The position numbers were made by a program, and so were the translations under genes. The notes below the pieces were generated by a model, which was given only the letters and a program-made list of their open reading frames with translations, did not search any database and was not told where the DNA came from. Shown piece after piece: positions 35,275 through 43,872 of a DNA stretch of 64,000 nt. The DNA comes from Methylobacterium sp. WSM2598 (GTDB lineage Bacteria > Pseudomonadota > Alphaproteobacteria > Rhizobiales > Beijerinckiaceae): positions 3,152,078 to 3,216,077 of the forward strand of contig NZ_KB900609.1 in the NCBI RefSeq assembly GCF_000379105.1, given 5' to 3'. How positions within the stretch are numbered: position 1 is the first letter of the stretch; the number at the start of each line of letters is the position of its first letter.

Positions 35275-36003
35275 TCACCTCACACGAAAGGGAAACAGCA
35301 TCGCGACCTGGCGTTTGTACTGCCTGTACCGATTGCCGTGTTCGGCGATCAGATCTTTCTCCTCAAGGGCGATACCGACCATAATATAGGCCGTGGTCAC
35401 CAGGGCAAACAGCAGCCGGCCCGCGGTCACCTGGGGCGTTGCCCAGAACGCGATGATGAAGCCCAGGTAGATCGGATGCCGGACAACGTTGTATAGGCCG
35501 GCGGTTTTGAACGTATTATCCTGAGCGTCCCGGCCGATAAAGTTCATGTAAACCTGACGCAGTCCAAACAGCTCGAAATGGCTAATCAGGAACGTGCTGA
35601 CCAGGGCCAAGCCCCAGCCGAACAGGGACAGCCCGATCAGGGCCGCATCAAAAGGCGAGGTCTGAACACTAAAGATCACCGTGGGGAGCGGCCGCCACTG
35701 CCAGAACAGCAGCAGCAGAGCGGAACTGGCGCACAAAACATAGGTGCTTCGCTCAACGGGGGCTGGGATCACCTTGAGCCACCAGCGCTTGAAGAACGGG
35801 CGCGCCATGAGGCTGTGCTGGACCGCAAACAGGCTCAGCAGCAGCATATTAATCAGAAGCGATGGTCCGAGCGAGCCCGCCTCGCCGCTGTCGATCGTTT
35901 TGGACACAACGGCGTTTTCGACAAAGCCGATTGCATACACAAACGCGATCAGAAATAGCACATACGCAAACAGTCCATAAAGCAGCGCACTGGTCCGGCC
36001 CAT
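35275..36003 (-). CDS. mddA: Methanethiol S-methyltransferase (MddA-like)
   Basis: A 242-residue integral membrane methyltransferase of the isoprenylcysteine carboxyl methyltransferase superfamily. MddA enzymes methylate methanethiol to dimethyl sulfide using SAM. Shown in the sequence: five or so membrane segments (LYGLFAYVLFLIAFVYAIGF at the start), LFAVQHSLMARPFFKRWW, HFELFGLRQVYMNF, and the SAM-binding end YNVVRHPIYLGFIIAFWATP with ALEEKDLIAEHGNRYRQYKR. The ATG at 36003 has GGAGG about 10 bases upstream. It lies downstream of an sfnB-like gene. NnrU-type relatives are the main alternative, but the HPIYLGF/FWATP combination favours MddA. Confidence 0.8.
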   Translation of the reverse strand: MGRTSALLYGLFAYVLFLIAFVYAIGFVENAVVSKTIDSGEAGSLGPSLLINMLLLSLFAVQHSLMARPFFKRWWLKVIPAPVERSTYVLCASSALLLLFWQWRPLPTVIFSVQTSPFDAALIGLSLFGWGLALVSTFLISHFELFGLRQVYMNFIGRDAQDNTFKTAGLYNVVRHPIYLGFIIAFWATPQVTAGRLLFALVTTAYIMVGIALEEKDLIAEHGNRYRQYKRQVAMLFPFRVR

Positions 36004-36220
36004 TGCAGCAACCTCCAGAAGGTCCGTTTCAACATCGGGTTCCCGCTCTGCCCAATCCCGTACCTCTCGGATCAGGCGGCCGGTACGGGAGCCCTGGCTC
36101 GGGCTCCCACTGATACCAAGAAGGCGCAACAGGCGTTCCTCGCACTGCCCTGCGGCGGAGCGGGCCTGCTCGGCAGAGCCCTGACAGGCGAAATGAGTTG
36201 CACGAAGCAAGGCATTTCGA

Positions 36221-37468
36221 TCAGCTCCAGGCATGCAACGGCGGATTGACGCCATTGAGGTAGTAATTGCCGACGATCGCGTATTTCCAGCGGACAGGAT
36301 CATGCAGTGTGTGAGTGCGAGCGTTCCGCCAATGCCTGTCGAGGTTGTGCTCGGCGAGGGTCGAGCGGGTGCCGGCGAGTTCGAAAAGCTTGTTTGGCGC
36401 CTGGATGGCGATCTCGGTGGTGAGGATTTTCGCTCTCATAACGGCAACCTGCGCCTCTGCAGCCGTCCGCTCATTTGGCTCGGCGACGGCGCGGTCCACC
36501 GCGTGCCCGGCCAGGTCCAAAAGGGCCTCGGCTGCACTGGCACGTACTGAAAGCTCACCAACTGCTTGGATCGTGTAAGGATCCTGGGAGGCACGATCAA
36601 TCCCGCTATCGACCCAGGCACGAGACTTGGTCTTCACGAAATCGATTGTATCGGCGATGGCCGCCCGCGCGATACCGAGATCGATTGCTGCTTGCATGAT
36701 CTGGAAGATCGCACTATCCGCGGTCGGCCGGTCATAGCCCTTGTAGCCCGGAACGAGGTGCGTTTTCGGCACCTTCACATTGTCGAGGATCACGGTGCCC
36801 GACAGCGTCGTGCGCTGACCGAAGCTCGACCAGTCATCAATGACGGTCAGACCTGGCGCCCCACGATCGGCAATTGCGTACCAGGCACGCCCCTGGTCAT
36901 CGAGAGCCACGATCGGAACCCGATGCGCCAGCAGCGCGCCGGTCGCGTAGAACTTGCGGCCATTGACGACGACATGATCCCCGGCATCGGTGAATTTGGT
37001 TTCAAAGTCGACCGCCCGCCTGGAGCCGAACTCAGAGAATGCATTGCCAAAACGGGTGCCAGCGAGCACCTCTGCGAAGAGTTGCCGTTTCTGCTCCTCG
37101 TCTGAGACGGTGCGGATTGCTGCCACAACACCTAAATGATTCTGCGGGAGCTGGCCTAGCGAAGGATCGGCCTCCGAGATGATGGCAATAACGCGCGAGA
37201 GCGTTACGTAAGACACTTCCGGTCCGCCATAGGCCTTGGGCACATTGATCGACCAGAGGCCACTTTGGGAGAAGGCATCCAGCTCGTCCTTCGGCCAGAT
37301 CCGCTCCCGATCCCGTTCGGATGCTCCCGGCCGGAACTGCGCCGCAAGATCGTGTGCAATGGCGATCGCCTCGGCATCATCCTTGATGATGTAGGCCTTA
37401 CCCTCTGGGCGCTCGACCGGGGGTACCGGCTCACCGCTTCCGACAGGATGCTTCGGTTGAACGGTCAT
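36221..37468 (-). CDS. sfnB: SfnB-like sulfur acquisition flavin monooxygenase
   Basis: A 415-residue acyl-CoA dehydrogenase-fold flavoprotein of the SfnB/DszC group, used under sulfate limitation on organosulfur compounds; partner reduced flavin would come from an MsuE-type reductase. Blocks seen: GLWSINVPKAYGGPEVSYVT, SEADPSLGQLPQNHLGVV, FGNAFSEFGSRRA, GRKFYATGALLAHRVPIVAL and FELAGTRSTLAEHNLDRHWR with the usual RNARTHTLHDPVRWKY end. ATG at 37468 is preferred; the upstream 26 codons are Arg-rich and unlike the family. The exact substrate cannot be read from sequence. Confidence 0.85.
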   Translation of the reverse strand: MTVQPKHPVGSGEPVPPVERPEGKAYIIKDDAEAIAIAHDLAAQFRPGASERDRERIWPKDELDAFSQSGLWSINVPKAYGGPEVSYVTLSRVIAIISEADPSLGQLPQNHLGVVAAIRTVSDEEQKRQLFAEVLAGTRFGNAFSEFGSRRAVDFETKFTDAGDHVVVNGRKFYATGALLAHRVPIVALDDQGRAWYAIADRGAPGLTVIDDWSSFGQRTTLSGTVILDNVKVPKTHLVPGYKGYDRPTADSAIFQIMQAAIDLGIARAAIADTIDFVKTKSRAWVDSGIDRASQDPYTIQAVGELSVRASAAEALLDLAGHAVDRAVAEPNERTAAEAQVAVMRAKILTTEIAIQAPNKLFELAGTRSTLAEHNLDRHWRNARTHTLHDPVRWKYAIVGNYYLNGVNPPLHAWS

Positions 37469-37783
37469 GCTGCTGTTTCCGTCATTGGGGCGGGAGCGGA
37501 GCGACCCTCTCCACCGAGTTAGAAATCGCACAAATTCGCGAAGCATGCAAAGGCTCTAGAAGTATATATGTATGTTTATATTGTTGACTGTACAATGTAC
37601 CATATTATATCTCGCTACCCCGCAGATTGAAAAGTAACACATAAGACGATATAGGCGATCCTATAGTTGCTATTATAAACGCCCTTGCGCCGCGTGAATT
37701 TCGCTGATTCCCTGCTAGGATGGGCCGCAGCGAACTTGAGCGCCTGAGCAAACAGGATCTGATCGAGCTAGAGCAGTTCCCGG
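37469..37783. other. AT-rich region upstream of sfnB; no gene
   Basis: About 310 bases. The stretch 37555-37620 is markedly AT-rich against the GC-rich background and probably holds the sfnB promoter. I see no convincing sigma-54 site of the type used by SfnR-controlled genes. The part near 37720 resembles the 5' end of an IS66-like element (GGGCCGCAGCGAACTTGAGC against the copy at 53290). Confidence 0.4.
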
Positions 37784-38745
37784 TCATGTAGCGCCAGCCA
37801 AGTCGGTCTCGTACCCGGCTGCGTCGAGATAGTTGCAGCATTCCTGCGGTGTGAAGTGGGTGAAGGCCTGCCGGATTGCTGCCCAGAGATCCGAGATCGT
37901 GCGGGCGGCCGCACTGCGCAACAGCGCCTTGAGCTTTGCGAAGACCTGCTCGATCGGGTTGAAATCGGGACTGTAGGACGGGAGGGAGAGCAGCCGCGCT
38001 CCCGCGGCCTCGATCGCCCCACGCACCCCGGCGACCTTGTGGGCGGGCAGGTTGTCCATGACGAGGATGTCACCGAGATGCAGCACCGGCGTCAGGGTCT
38101 CGGCGACGTAGCTGCGGAAGCGGGTGCCGTTCGTGGGGCCGTCCAACAGCGCGATGGCGCACAGCCCGCTCGTGCGCAGGGCCGCCGTGACGGTGGTAGT
38201 CTTGTCATGTCCCTGCGGGGCTGCGAGCCGGCAGCGCTCGCCACGGGGAGCCCAGCCGTAGCGCCGCGCCATGTTGGTAGCCGTGGCCGTCTCGTCCAGG
38301 AACACGAGCCGGTCCGGATCGAGCTCCAGCTGTGCCTCGAACCAAGCCTCGCGAGCGGCCCTTACGTCCGCACGCTCCTGCTCAGATGCGTAGGTCGCCC
38401 CCTTTTCCAGGTGATCCGGTGCCGCTGGAAGAAGCGCGACAGACCACTCGTGCTGGTCTGCACGCCCTGCTCAGCCAGTCGGTCGCGCAACTCGCGCAGG
38501 ACGAGGCGCGGCTCCTGCTGGGAGGTCGCCAGGATCAGTTCGGCATGGGGCTCGATCCGCTGCGACGTGTGATCGCCGCCCATCGGCTTGGGGGCGAGTT
38601 GCCCCTCCTGGCGGAAGCGCTCCGACCAGCGGCTGGCGCTTGACACGCTGACCCCGAAGCGAGCCGCAGCGCGATGGCAGGAGGCCCCTGCCGCCACGGC
38701 AGCAACCACACGCTCGCGCAGGTCCACAGACAGGGGTATGGGCAT
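37784..38745 (-). CDS. IS630-family transposase in two frames
   Basis: The first frame (38745-38362) holds the helix-turn-helix part: LSVDLRERVVAAVAAGASCH and FGVSVSSASRWSERF. The second frame (to 37784) has the DDE domain: FLDETATATNMARRYGW, LVMDNLPAHKVAGVRGAIEA and SPDFNPIEQVFAKLKALL supply the three acidic residues. The join is near 38403 at AAAAGGGGG, where a -1 slip gives ATYASEQERADVRAAREAW. That is the usual IS630 programmed frameshift arrangement, so it may still be active. Confidence 0.85.
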
Positions 38746-38799
38746 CGGAAAGCTCCTTCACCCGTCAACGCGCCACCCGCAGATCCGTCGCTGGCGGCT

Positions 38800-38990
38800 C
38801 GGGACCCGCTCTTGGTCTCCCGTTCCAGGCGGCGGCTTGACGGGATGCGGTTGAGGTAGCCGTAGAGGTCGATCTTGAGCAACCTCGCCGGATCGTAGGC
38901 CGGACGGGCGGTCGCCTCGGGCACGGCTCTGGCAAAGCCGGGAGCTGTCAGGTCGAGTTCGTGGATGAACACTTCGACGAGGCGGACCGG
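38800..38990 (-). pseudogene. IS1182/IS5-like transposase N-terminal fragment
   Basis: A short piece reading LVEVFIHELDLTAPGFARAV, then RPAYDPARLLKIDLYGYLNR and IPSSRRLERET. This is the characteristic N-terminal region of a transposase whose remainder is absent. It separates the livG-like fragment from the IS630 element. Confidence 0.7.
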
Positions 38991-39004
38991 GTCATCCTGA
39001 TCTC

Positions 39005-39380
39005 CTCAGATCGGGACAACCTTAGCAGTTCAGGGCGGTTTAACACAGCCTCGGTCAGGCCCGAGCTGACGTTGTCCCGAACGGAAAGCCCGCCAAAAAA
39101 CGCAAGGTTCTGGAACGTTTGGGCGACACCCAAATGGCCGAGACGATCCGACCGGATCCCGCCAAAGCTTCGCCCATTAAGCCGAACGGTCCCTGGATCG
39201 GGCTTGTACAAGCCGCTCACCACGTTCTTCAGGGATGACTTCCCGGCCCCGTTTGGGGCCAACCACCGAGCAGATCTCACCGCGACGCACGGACAGCGTG
39301 ACTTCCGCGAGAGCCGCAACACCGCCGAACGACACGCCGATGTTCGAGAGCGGAGGGATCCCGCCGCTCTGTGCCATCAC
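39005..39380 (-). pseudogene. livG-like ABC transporter ATPase fragment, frameshifted
   Basis: N-terminal 125 residues of a LivG-type ATPase. The start reads PLSNIGVSFGGVAALAEVTL and SVRRGEICSVVGP. At the Walker A motif a single extra base near 39253 breaks the frame; in the shifted frame NGAGKSSLKNVVSGLYKPDP, GVAQTFQNLAFFGGLSVRDN and LNRPELLRL follow. The gene is then cut off by insertion-sequence debris. It once probably belonged to an importer in the sulfur cluster. Confidence 0.75.
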
Positions 39381-39568
39381 GGCAAGCCTTGCGGGACTGC
39401 GAGAGGGCTGCGGTCAAGAGATCCACTTCCCTTCGAAGGGTGGGCGCAGCTTCTCAGCAGCGGCCACTTCGAGCGAAACACCCGGCATTGTCATGTCCAA
39501 TGCTCTGTGGAAGATGGCTGAGGGGCCGCCCTGATTACTCGGCTGCGATCAGCTCGGATTGGCGCTCA

Positions 39569-39690
39569 GAACCTGTCCGATAAGAGGTTTCTAAGAATAC
39601 CTGCAAGGCCCGCCGCGCTCTTGGGCTCATAGGGCGCACGCCCAGCCGGGGCCCTTCATCAGGCGGACAAGCGACTTATCGGACGGGCTC
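39569..39690 (+). repeat. Left 122-bp MITE-like element
   Basis: Ends GAACCTGTCCGATAAG and CTTATCGGACGGGCTC form 16-bp terminal inverted repeats with 14 matches. It differs from the right copy at two positions of 122. Its inner end abuts 31 bases matching the right end of the IS66-like element at 54544-54574. Confidence 0.85.
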
Positions 39691-39721
39691 TGAGCCCGCT
39701 GCCGCGGGCGTGGGTAATTAC
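39691..39721 (+). repeat. 31-bp right-end scrap of the IS66-like element
   Basis: Thirty of 31 bases match 54544-54574, which includes the GTGGGTAATTAC terminus of the IS66-like element. It shows that the trxA segment was once next to such an element. Confidence 0.75.
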
Positions 39722-39946
39722 CTGCGGCCAATCCCTCAAGGGAATCAGGGAAACCCACGTCGCGCAAGGGGCGTGAGTAATACCGAATTCAAGATAGTAC
39801 ATAGAATATATCTTGGGATATTGGATTTCATATATTCTCGATTACGTTACTTATCCAGCTTGATCGGACTCTCGCAGCTTGCTAAGCGGCGCTCACGCGG
39901 GGGTGAAGCCGGGTCTACCGCGTCCCGGAGAAACGAGGGTTTTGCG

Positions 39947-40270
39947 ATGGCAACCGTGAAGGTGACCGACGCGAGCTTCAGGCAGGATGTCCTCGAAGCG
40001 TCCGAGCCCGTCGTCGTCGATTTCTGGGCCGAGTGGTGCGGTCCCTGCCGGGCGATCGGGCCGGCGCTCGAGGAGATCGCGGGCGAGATGCAGGGCCGGG
40101 TGACGATCGCCAAGGTGAACGTGGACGAGAATCCCGGCATCGCCTCGGAGTACGGCATCCGCTCGATCCCGACCCTGATGATCTTCAAGGACGGCAAGCT
40201 CGCCAGCCAGAAGGTCGGGGCGGCGCCGAAGGGCGACCTGTCGCGCTGGATCCAGTCCGCGATCGCCTAA
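39947..40270 (+). CDS. trxA: Thioredoxin
   Basis: A complete 107-residue thioredoxin. The active site is WCGPC at residues 30-34 and the cis-Pro is Pro75 in [25 protein letters not shown] and [20 protein letters not shown] match the family along its length. It reduces protein disulfides and donates electrons to reductive sulfur assimilation and other enzymes. ATG at 39947 sits after GGAGAAACGAGG. It is the only + strand gene in this part and lies within the inverted-element cassette, with about 225 bases of its own AT-rich upstream DNA. Confidence 0.95.
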   Translation: MATVKVTDASFRQDVLEASEPVVVDFWAEWCGPCRAIGPALEEIAGEMQGRVTIAKVNVDENPGIASEYGIRSIPTLMIFKDGKLASQKVGAAPKGDLSRWIQSAIA

Positions 40271-40380
40271 CCGCGCTGCCGTAGTGCTCCGCCAGAGCCG
40301 GGCCGCAAGGCCCGGCTCCCCCTTTCCAAATACTCGAATGGTTCAAATTATTCGTAGTTCGATCAGCTCCTGTTTGCTCA

Positions 40381-40502
40381 GAGCCCGTCCGATAAGTCGC
40401 TTGTCCGTCTGATGAAGGGCCCCGGCTGGGCGTGCGCCCTATGAGCCCAAGAGCGCGGCGGGCCTTGCACGTATTCTTAGAAACCTCTTATCGGACAGGT
40501 TC
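40381..40502 (-). repeat. Right 122-bp MITE-like element (inverted copy)
   Basis: Inverted copy of 39569-39690 with 120 of 122 bases identical. Its outer end supplies the last codons of the present sfnG frame (a basic tail ending PAALLGS). Confidence 0.85.
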
Positions 40503-41572
40503 TCAGCCTCGAGCTTGCGAACCAGCGGGATCACATATTTGCCGAAGTATTCGACTTCCTCGTGGAAGTGCAGGAAGCCCAGCAGGATGAGATCAGCGCC
40601 AGCGTTCCTCAGCGCGATGATGCGCTCGGCGATCTGCTCCGGCGTTCCAATAAGATTCGAGCGGAAGCCATCGTTGTACTGAACAAGATCTGCAAAAGAG
40701 GACTTGGCCCAGTTGCCCTCTCCTTCCGGTGAGGCCTTGCCGGCATTCTTCGCCTGATCGGCGAAGCCCTGCACGGCTTCTGGGTTGGCTTTGGCGATGA
40801 TCTCGTCGAGGACAGCCTTAGCTTCATCTTCCGTCTCTCGGGCGATGGCAAATGCATTCACGCCGATCTTAACGGAGTGATTGTTCGCGGACGCCTTAGC
40901 GTGGATGTCGTCGACCTGCTTGCGGATCTCCTCAGGCGTGTTCCCGTTCGTGAAGTACCAATCCGCGACCCGGGCCGCCATATCCCGAGCAGCGCGTGAC
41001 GATCCGCCCTGGAAGATCTCGGGCTGTGGATCGATAGGCTTGGGCTTCATGGAGTAGTCACGGAAGCGATAGAAGTCGCCTGCGAAGGTCAAGCTGCGTT
41101 CAGTCCAGATACCGCGAAGAGAGCGAATGAACTCCTCCGAGCGGCGGTAGCGCTCATCATGATCAAGCCAGGGCTCCCCGATCGCCTGGAACTCGCCACG
41201 GAACCAGCCGCTGACGATGTTGACGGCGATCCGGCCACTGCTGAGATGGTTGATGGTAGCAATCTGCTTGGCCGCGAGGACTGGGGTCCAAGGACCGGGC
41301 AGGATTGCTGCGATGACCTTCAGCGATGTCGTTGCTGCCAGGAGCGCGTGGCTGAACGCGACGGACTCGTGTTGGTTGTCAGCGCCGTAGCCTGCGGTGA
41401 AGCGGATCTGGGTCAAAGCATACTCAAACCCGCTCGCCTCAGCGATCTGTGCAAGCTTGCGGTTATAATCGATATCCCAGCTTGTACGCTGCTCGATGTT
41501 GCTGATGACAAGGCCCCCGGAGACATTGGGAACCCAGTAGGCGAACTTAATCGGGTCGGAAGGCGTGCTCAT
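40439..41572 (-). CDS. sfnG: Dimethyl sulfone monooxygenase SfnG with replaced C-terminus
   Basis: A flavin-dependent, luciferase-like monooxygenase that converts dimethyl sulfone to methanesulfinate and formaldehyde with reduced FMN. FAYWVPNVSGGLVISNIEQR, YALTQIRFTAGYGADNQHES, VSGWFRGEFQAIGEPWLDHD and IFQGGSSRAARDMAARVADW are diagnostic. The frame is 377 residues, but the last 21 come from the inserted cassette. The ancestral end ERQSELIAAE lies at 39535-39568, giving 366 residues. The catalytic core is untouched, so the enzyme may still work. It follows msuE in the same direction. Confidence 0.9.
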   Translation of the reverse strand: MSTPSDPIKFAYWVPNVSGGLVISNIEQRTSWDIDYNRKLAQIAEASGFEYALTQIRFTAGYGADNQHESVAFSHALLAATTSLKVIAAILPGPWTPVLAAKQIATINHLSSGRIAVNIVSGWFRGEFQAIGEPWLDHDERYRRSEEFIRSLRGIWTERSLTFAGDFYRFRDYSMKPKPIDPQPEIFQGGSSRAARDMAARVADWYFTNGNTPEEIRKQVDDIHAKASANNHSVKIGVNAFAIARETEDEAKAVLDEIIAKANPEAVQGFADQAKNAGKASPEGEGNWAKSSFADLVQYNDGFRSNLIGTPEQIAERIIALRNAGADLILLGFLHFHEEVEYFGKYVIPLVRKLEAENLSDKRFLRIRARPAALLGS

Positions 41573-42240
41573 GTTGTTTCATCCCTGTCTCAGAACGGGT
41601 TACGCGAAAAATGTCGTCAAAAGAGTTGGCCCAGCGGTTTGCGGCTCGCCTTCCAACGACGTGACGGTCAGCCATCTCGGTTTCGGGTGGCGCGTCAGAG
41701 CGTTGCAGGTCGTCGGGTAGACCCGCGAGCTGTTGTGCAGCGGCGCCTGCACCCGCCAAGACGCCGGCGCCGGTTAGCTGTCCATCGGTGAAGCCGGCAT
41801 CACTGGCGTAGACTGTGGTGGGAGCAGGTCAGGGCCTCGAAGAAACCGAAGAGCGGCCGCAGGGCGTGTTTCACCACCAGGGCATGGAGCGGGCCGCCTC
41901 CGGCGGCGGTGAGCAGCACCGGCTTGCCGACCAGGGCACGGGGATCAACCAGATCGAAGATATGCTTGAACAGCCCGGTGTAGGCGCCCTTGTACACCGG
42001 TGTGCCGACAATCAGCGCAGCGGCCCGCTCGGTGGCATCGATGATGCGAGCCGCCGGCAGGGTCGCATCCCGGCCCTGCAGCGCCGCACCAAGGCCAGGA
42101 TCGGCATCGACGAGATCGTAGATGTCGAGGCGCACCTGTCTGCTGTTCGCTACCTCGATTGCCACTGTCTCGACGAGGCTCCGGGTCTTAGATGGGCGGC
42201 GGGGGCTGCCGGAAAAGGCAACGAGGCGAGGTAGGCGCAT
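41547..42240 (-). pseudogene. msuE: MsuE-like NAD(P)H:FMN reductase, frameshifted
   Basis: The N-terminal 138 residues match MsuE/SsuE-type flavin reductases that feed FMNH2 to SfnG and related enzymes: VAFSGSPRRPSKTRSLVE, LIVGTPVYKGAYTGLFKHIF and RALVGKPVLLTAAGGGPLHA with LRPLFGFFEALT. Near 41822-41830 one extra base ends the frame. In the next frame the expected sequence continues as PTTVYASDAGFTDGQLTGAG and on to a stop at 41547. An AGGAG site lies 11 bases before the ATG. Unless it is an assembly error the reductase is inactive. Confidence 0.82.
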
Positions 42241-42243
42241 GGC

Positions 42244-42612
42244 ACAAGTTCTCCTGCGGCCGTCGAAGCTCGTGGCGATGATGATCAGGCTCGGGAGAAG
42301 CGCGGCGGGAACGAAGCCCAGGGATCTCGTGCCAGTTCACAGCACGTGCTGAGGAGCGGGCGAAGCTAAATCACTTCGGCGGTCGCGATGACCTTGGAGC
42401 TGATCGTCCTCATGTGCTCGTCCTTCAATAAAGCCTGCGACACAGGTGCTCTACGATCGAAAAAATTAAGAATGCTCGACTGATCGCGACGATCGCATCC
42501 ACGCGCCCTCCGGCGACACAGAGAATTGACGTAATATGGATGTCTGTCAACGGTAAATTTCTTTCTTTATAACCAGCTTGTCGACAAAAAACTTCTTCCG
42601 GATGGGCGGCCT
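42244..42612. other. Upstream region of msuE; no gene
   Basis: About 370 bases. On the - strand there is a 15-codon frame (MRTISSKVIATAEVI, near 42410) with a fair ribosome site; it has no Cys run, so I do not call a leader peptide. The rest shows no coding signal apart from the promoter candidate listed separately. Confidence 0.4.
42522..42550 (-). promoter_or_regulatory. Candidate sigma-70 promoter for msuE-sfnG
   Basis: On the - strand TTGACA (42545-42550) is followed after 17 bases by AATTCT (42522-42527). The -35 box is perfect and the -10 box weak. It lies 280 bases before msuE. Confidence 0.3.
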
Positions 42613-42613
42613 G

Positions 42614-43440
42614 GGTAATTACTTAGGGGGGCGGGCCCGGCTTCGGAGCCGGCTGAGCTTGCCTGCGATGAGAGGGTCGGCGCGAGGGGCGATCAGGCGC
42701 CGATGGTCTTGAGGATGGTGGCGAAGGTGTCGGCGCCCGAGAGGCGGGCCGTGTCGACGACCGTGCGCACCATCCGCCTCACCCGCGGCCGCCCACATGG
42801 CCCGACAGCCGTTCGTCACCTTTCGCTGCACCACTGCCGGGCGCAGGGCGCGCTCACACCCGTTGTTGGTGACCGCCACGCGGCCGGGATGGCCGAGGAA
42901 GACCAGAAGCTGATCGCGGGCTCGGCTGATCTTAGCCTGCAGAGCGCGGGTCAGATCGCAACGGCTCGAGGCGGACAGGATGGCGGACAGCCGCCGCTCC
43001 AGCGCCCGGCGCTTGGCCGCGAGCGTCGAGGCGGCCAGGCCGGTGACGCGCTCGGCCAGGCTGAACACCGACCCCAGCCACAGCTGCAGGCGCAGCGGCA
43101 CCTGATCCTCGCTCACCTCGACCGCATAAGTGACCTCGCGCGCCAGAGCCGCCAGGCAGGTTTGGTGACGCTCGCCGTGGCCCTGCTGGGCGGTGGAGCG
43201 GTCCGACAGCCACACCGCGGGCCGGTGCCCGTCCATCGTCGCGTGCACCACCGCGGCGGCTCGGGTCGGGGCAGCGTGATACACCACCGCCTCGTCCGAG
43301 CGGAAGACCCAATGGTAGGCGTTACCGCCCTCGATGCGGACGTCGGTCTCGTCCGAGGCGACCACCGCGGCCCGGCGCAACGCCGAGACGGCGGCTTCAC
43401 GGCCTTCCACGAACCGGCCCTGCGCACGCCGCAGCAGGTT
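42614..43440 (-). pseudogene. IS66-like transposase remnant (copy A)
   Basis: The C-terminal catalytic half of an IS66-like transposase: VVASDETDVRIEGGNAYHWV, TAQQGHGERHQTCLAALARE and AVTNNGCERALRPAVVQRKV are shared with the copy at 53290-54545. The N-terminal half is missing, the last part is frameshifted, and the terminal GTAATTAC is present near 42614. In frame upstream it is fused to a ribbon-helix-helix protein start. Confidence 0.8.
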
Positions 43441-43593
43441 CATCTTCGAGGCTTCCAGGCCGAGGCGCTGCAGCGACGTGTCTTCGTCGAGCGCAAGTTG
43501 TCTGAGCCGCCTGTGGTCCTCTTGCGCCGGGAAAGTCTGTAGCGCGACGCGCAGCGGCTCGGTTTCGTCAGAGTCAGGAGGCCCCGCGCTCAC
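43441..43593 (-). pseudogene. Truncated ribbon-helix-helix protein
   Basis: About 50 residues: LRVALQTFPAQEDHRRLRQL then ALDEDTSLQRLGLEAS. This matches the small ribbon-helix-helix proteins often found near plasmid partition genes. It is cut by the IS66-like remnant, which continues the frame. Confidence 0.6.
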
Positions 43594-43602
43594 CGCTGGG
43601 CC

Positions 43603-43872
43603 TCAGCGCGGGCCGTGGCCGGGGCGGCGCGCGTTCGGGAACACGAGGGGTCTCGCTGCGGCAGAGGGCTTGCCGCCCGGCCGCGCGGCGCGCAGGCGCT
43701 CGGGCACGCCGGTGAGCGCCGCGGTGCAGCGCACGCACCATTGCACGGGCGCGATCTCACCCTCGACCGGGTCCATGCAGACCACGCCGCACCAGGAGCG
43801 GGCGCCGGCGTGCGGGGCGAGGTGCACGGACGCGCCGTGGGGCGTCCGGAAGGGGCGGAAAGTAGCGGGCAT
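43603..43872 (-). CDS. Small Cys-containing protein, unknown
   Basis: An 89-residue protein starting MPATFRPFRTPHGASVHLAP with WCGVVCMD and VQWCVRCTAAL, a possible two-Cys-pair zinc site. GGGGGAAC precedes the ATG. It ends 10 bases before the ribbon-helix-helix start, suggesting one operon. No family recognised. Confidence 0.5.
   Translation of the reverse strand: MPATFRPFRTPHGASVHLAPHAGARSWCGVVCMDPVEGEIAPVQWCVRCTAALTGVPERLRAARPGGKPSAAARPLVFPNARRPGHGPR

Larger units (their letters stand above)
39569..40502. mobile_element. 934-bp thioredoxin cassette bounded by inverted 122-bp elements
   Basis: Two inverted 122-bp elements (39569-39690 and 40381-40502) bracket a thioredoxin gene. The outer ends are both GAACCTGTCCGATAAG read inward. 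TCA stands immediately outside on each side (39566-39568 and 40503-40505), as expected for a 3-bp target duplication. Deleting the cassette and one TCA joins the sfnG frame to codons for ERQSELIAAE and a stop, so the insertion is placed exactly. No transposase lies inside; movement would need one supplied in trans. Confidence 0.85.

Noticed and set aside
42300..42330. Sigma-54-like TGGCAC upstream of msuE
   Set aside because: The second half (GC at the right spacing) is missing, so it is not a credible -24/-12 promoter.
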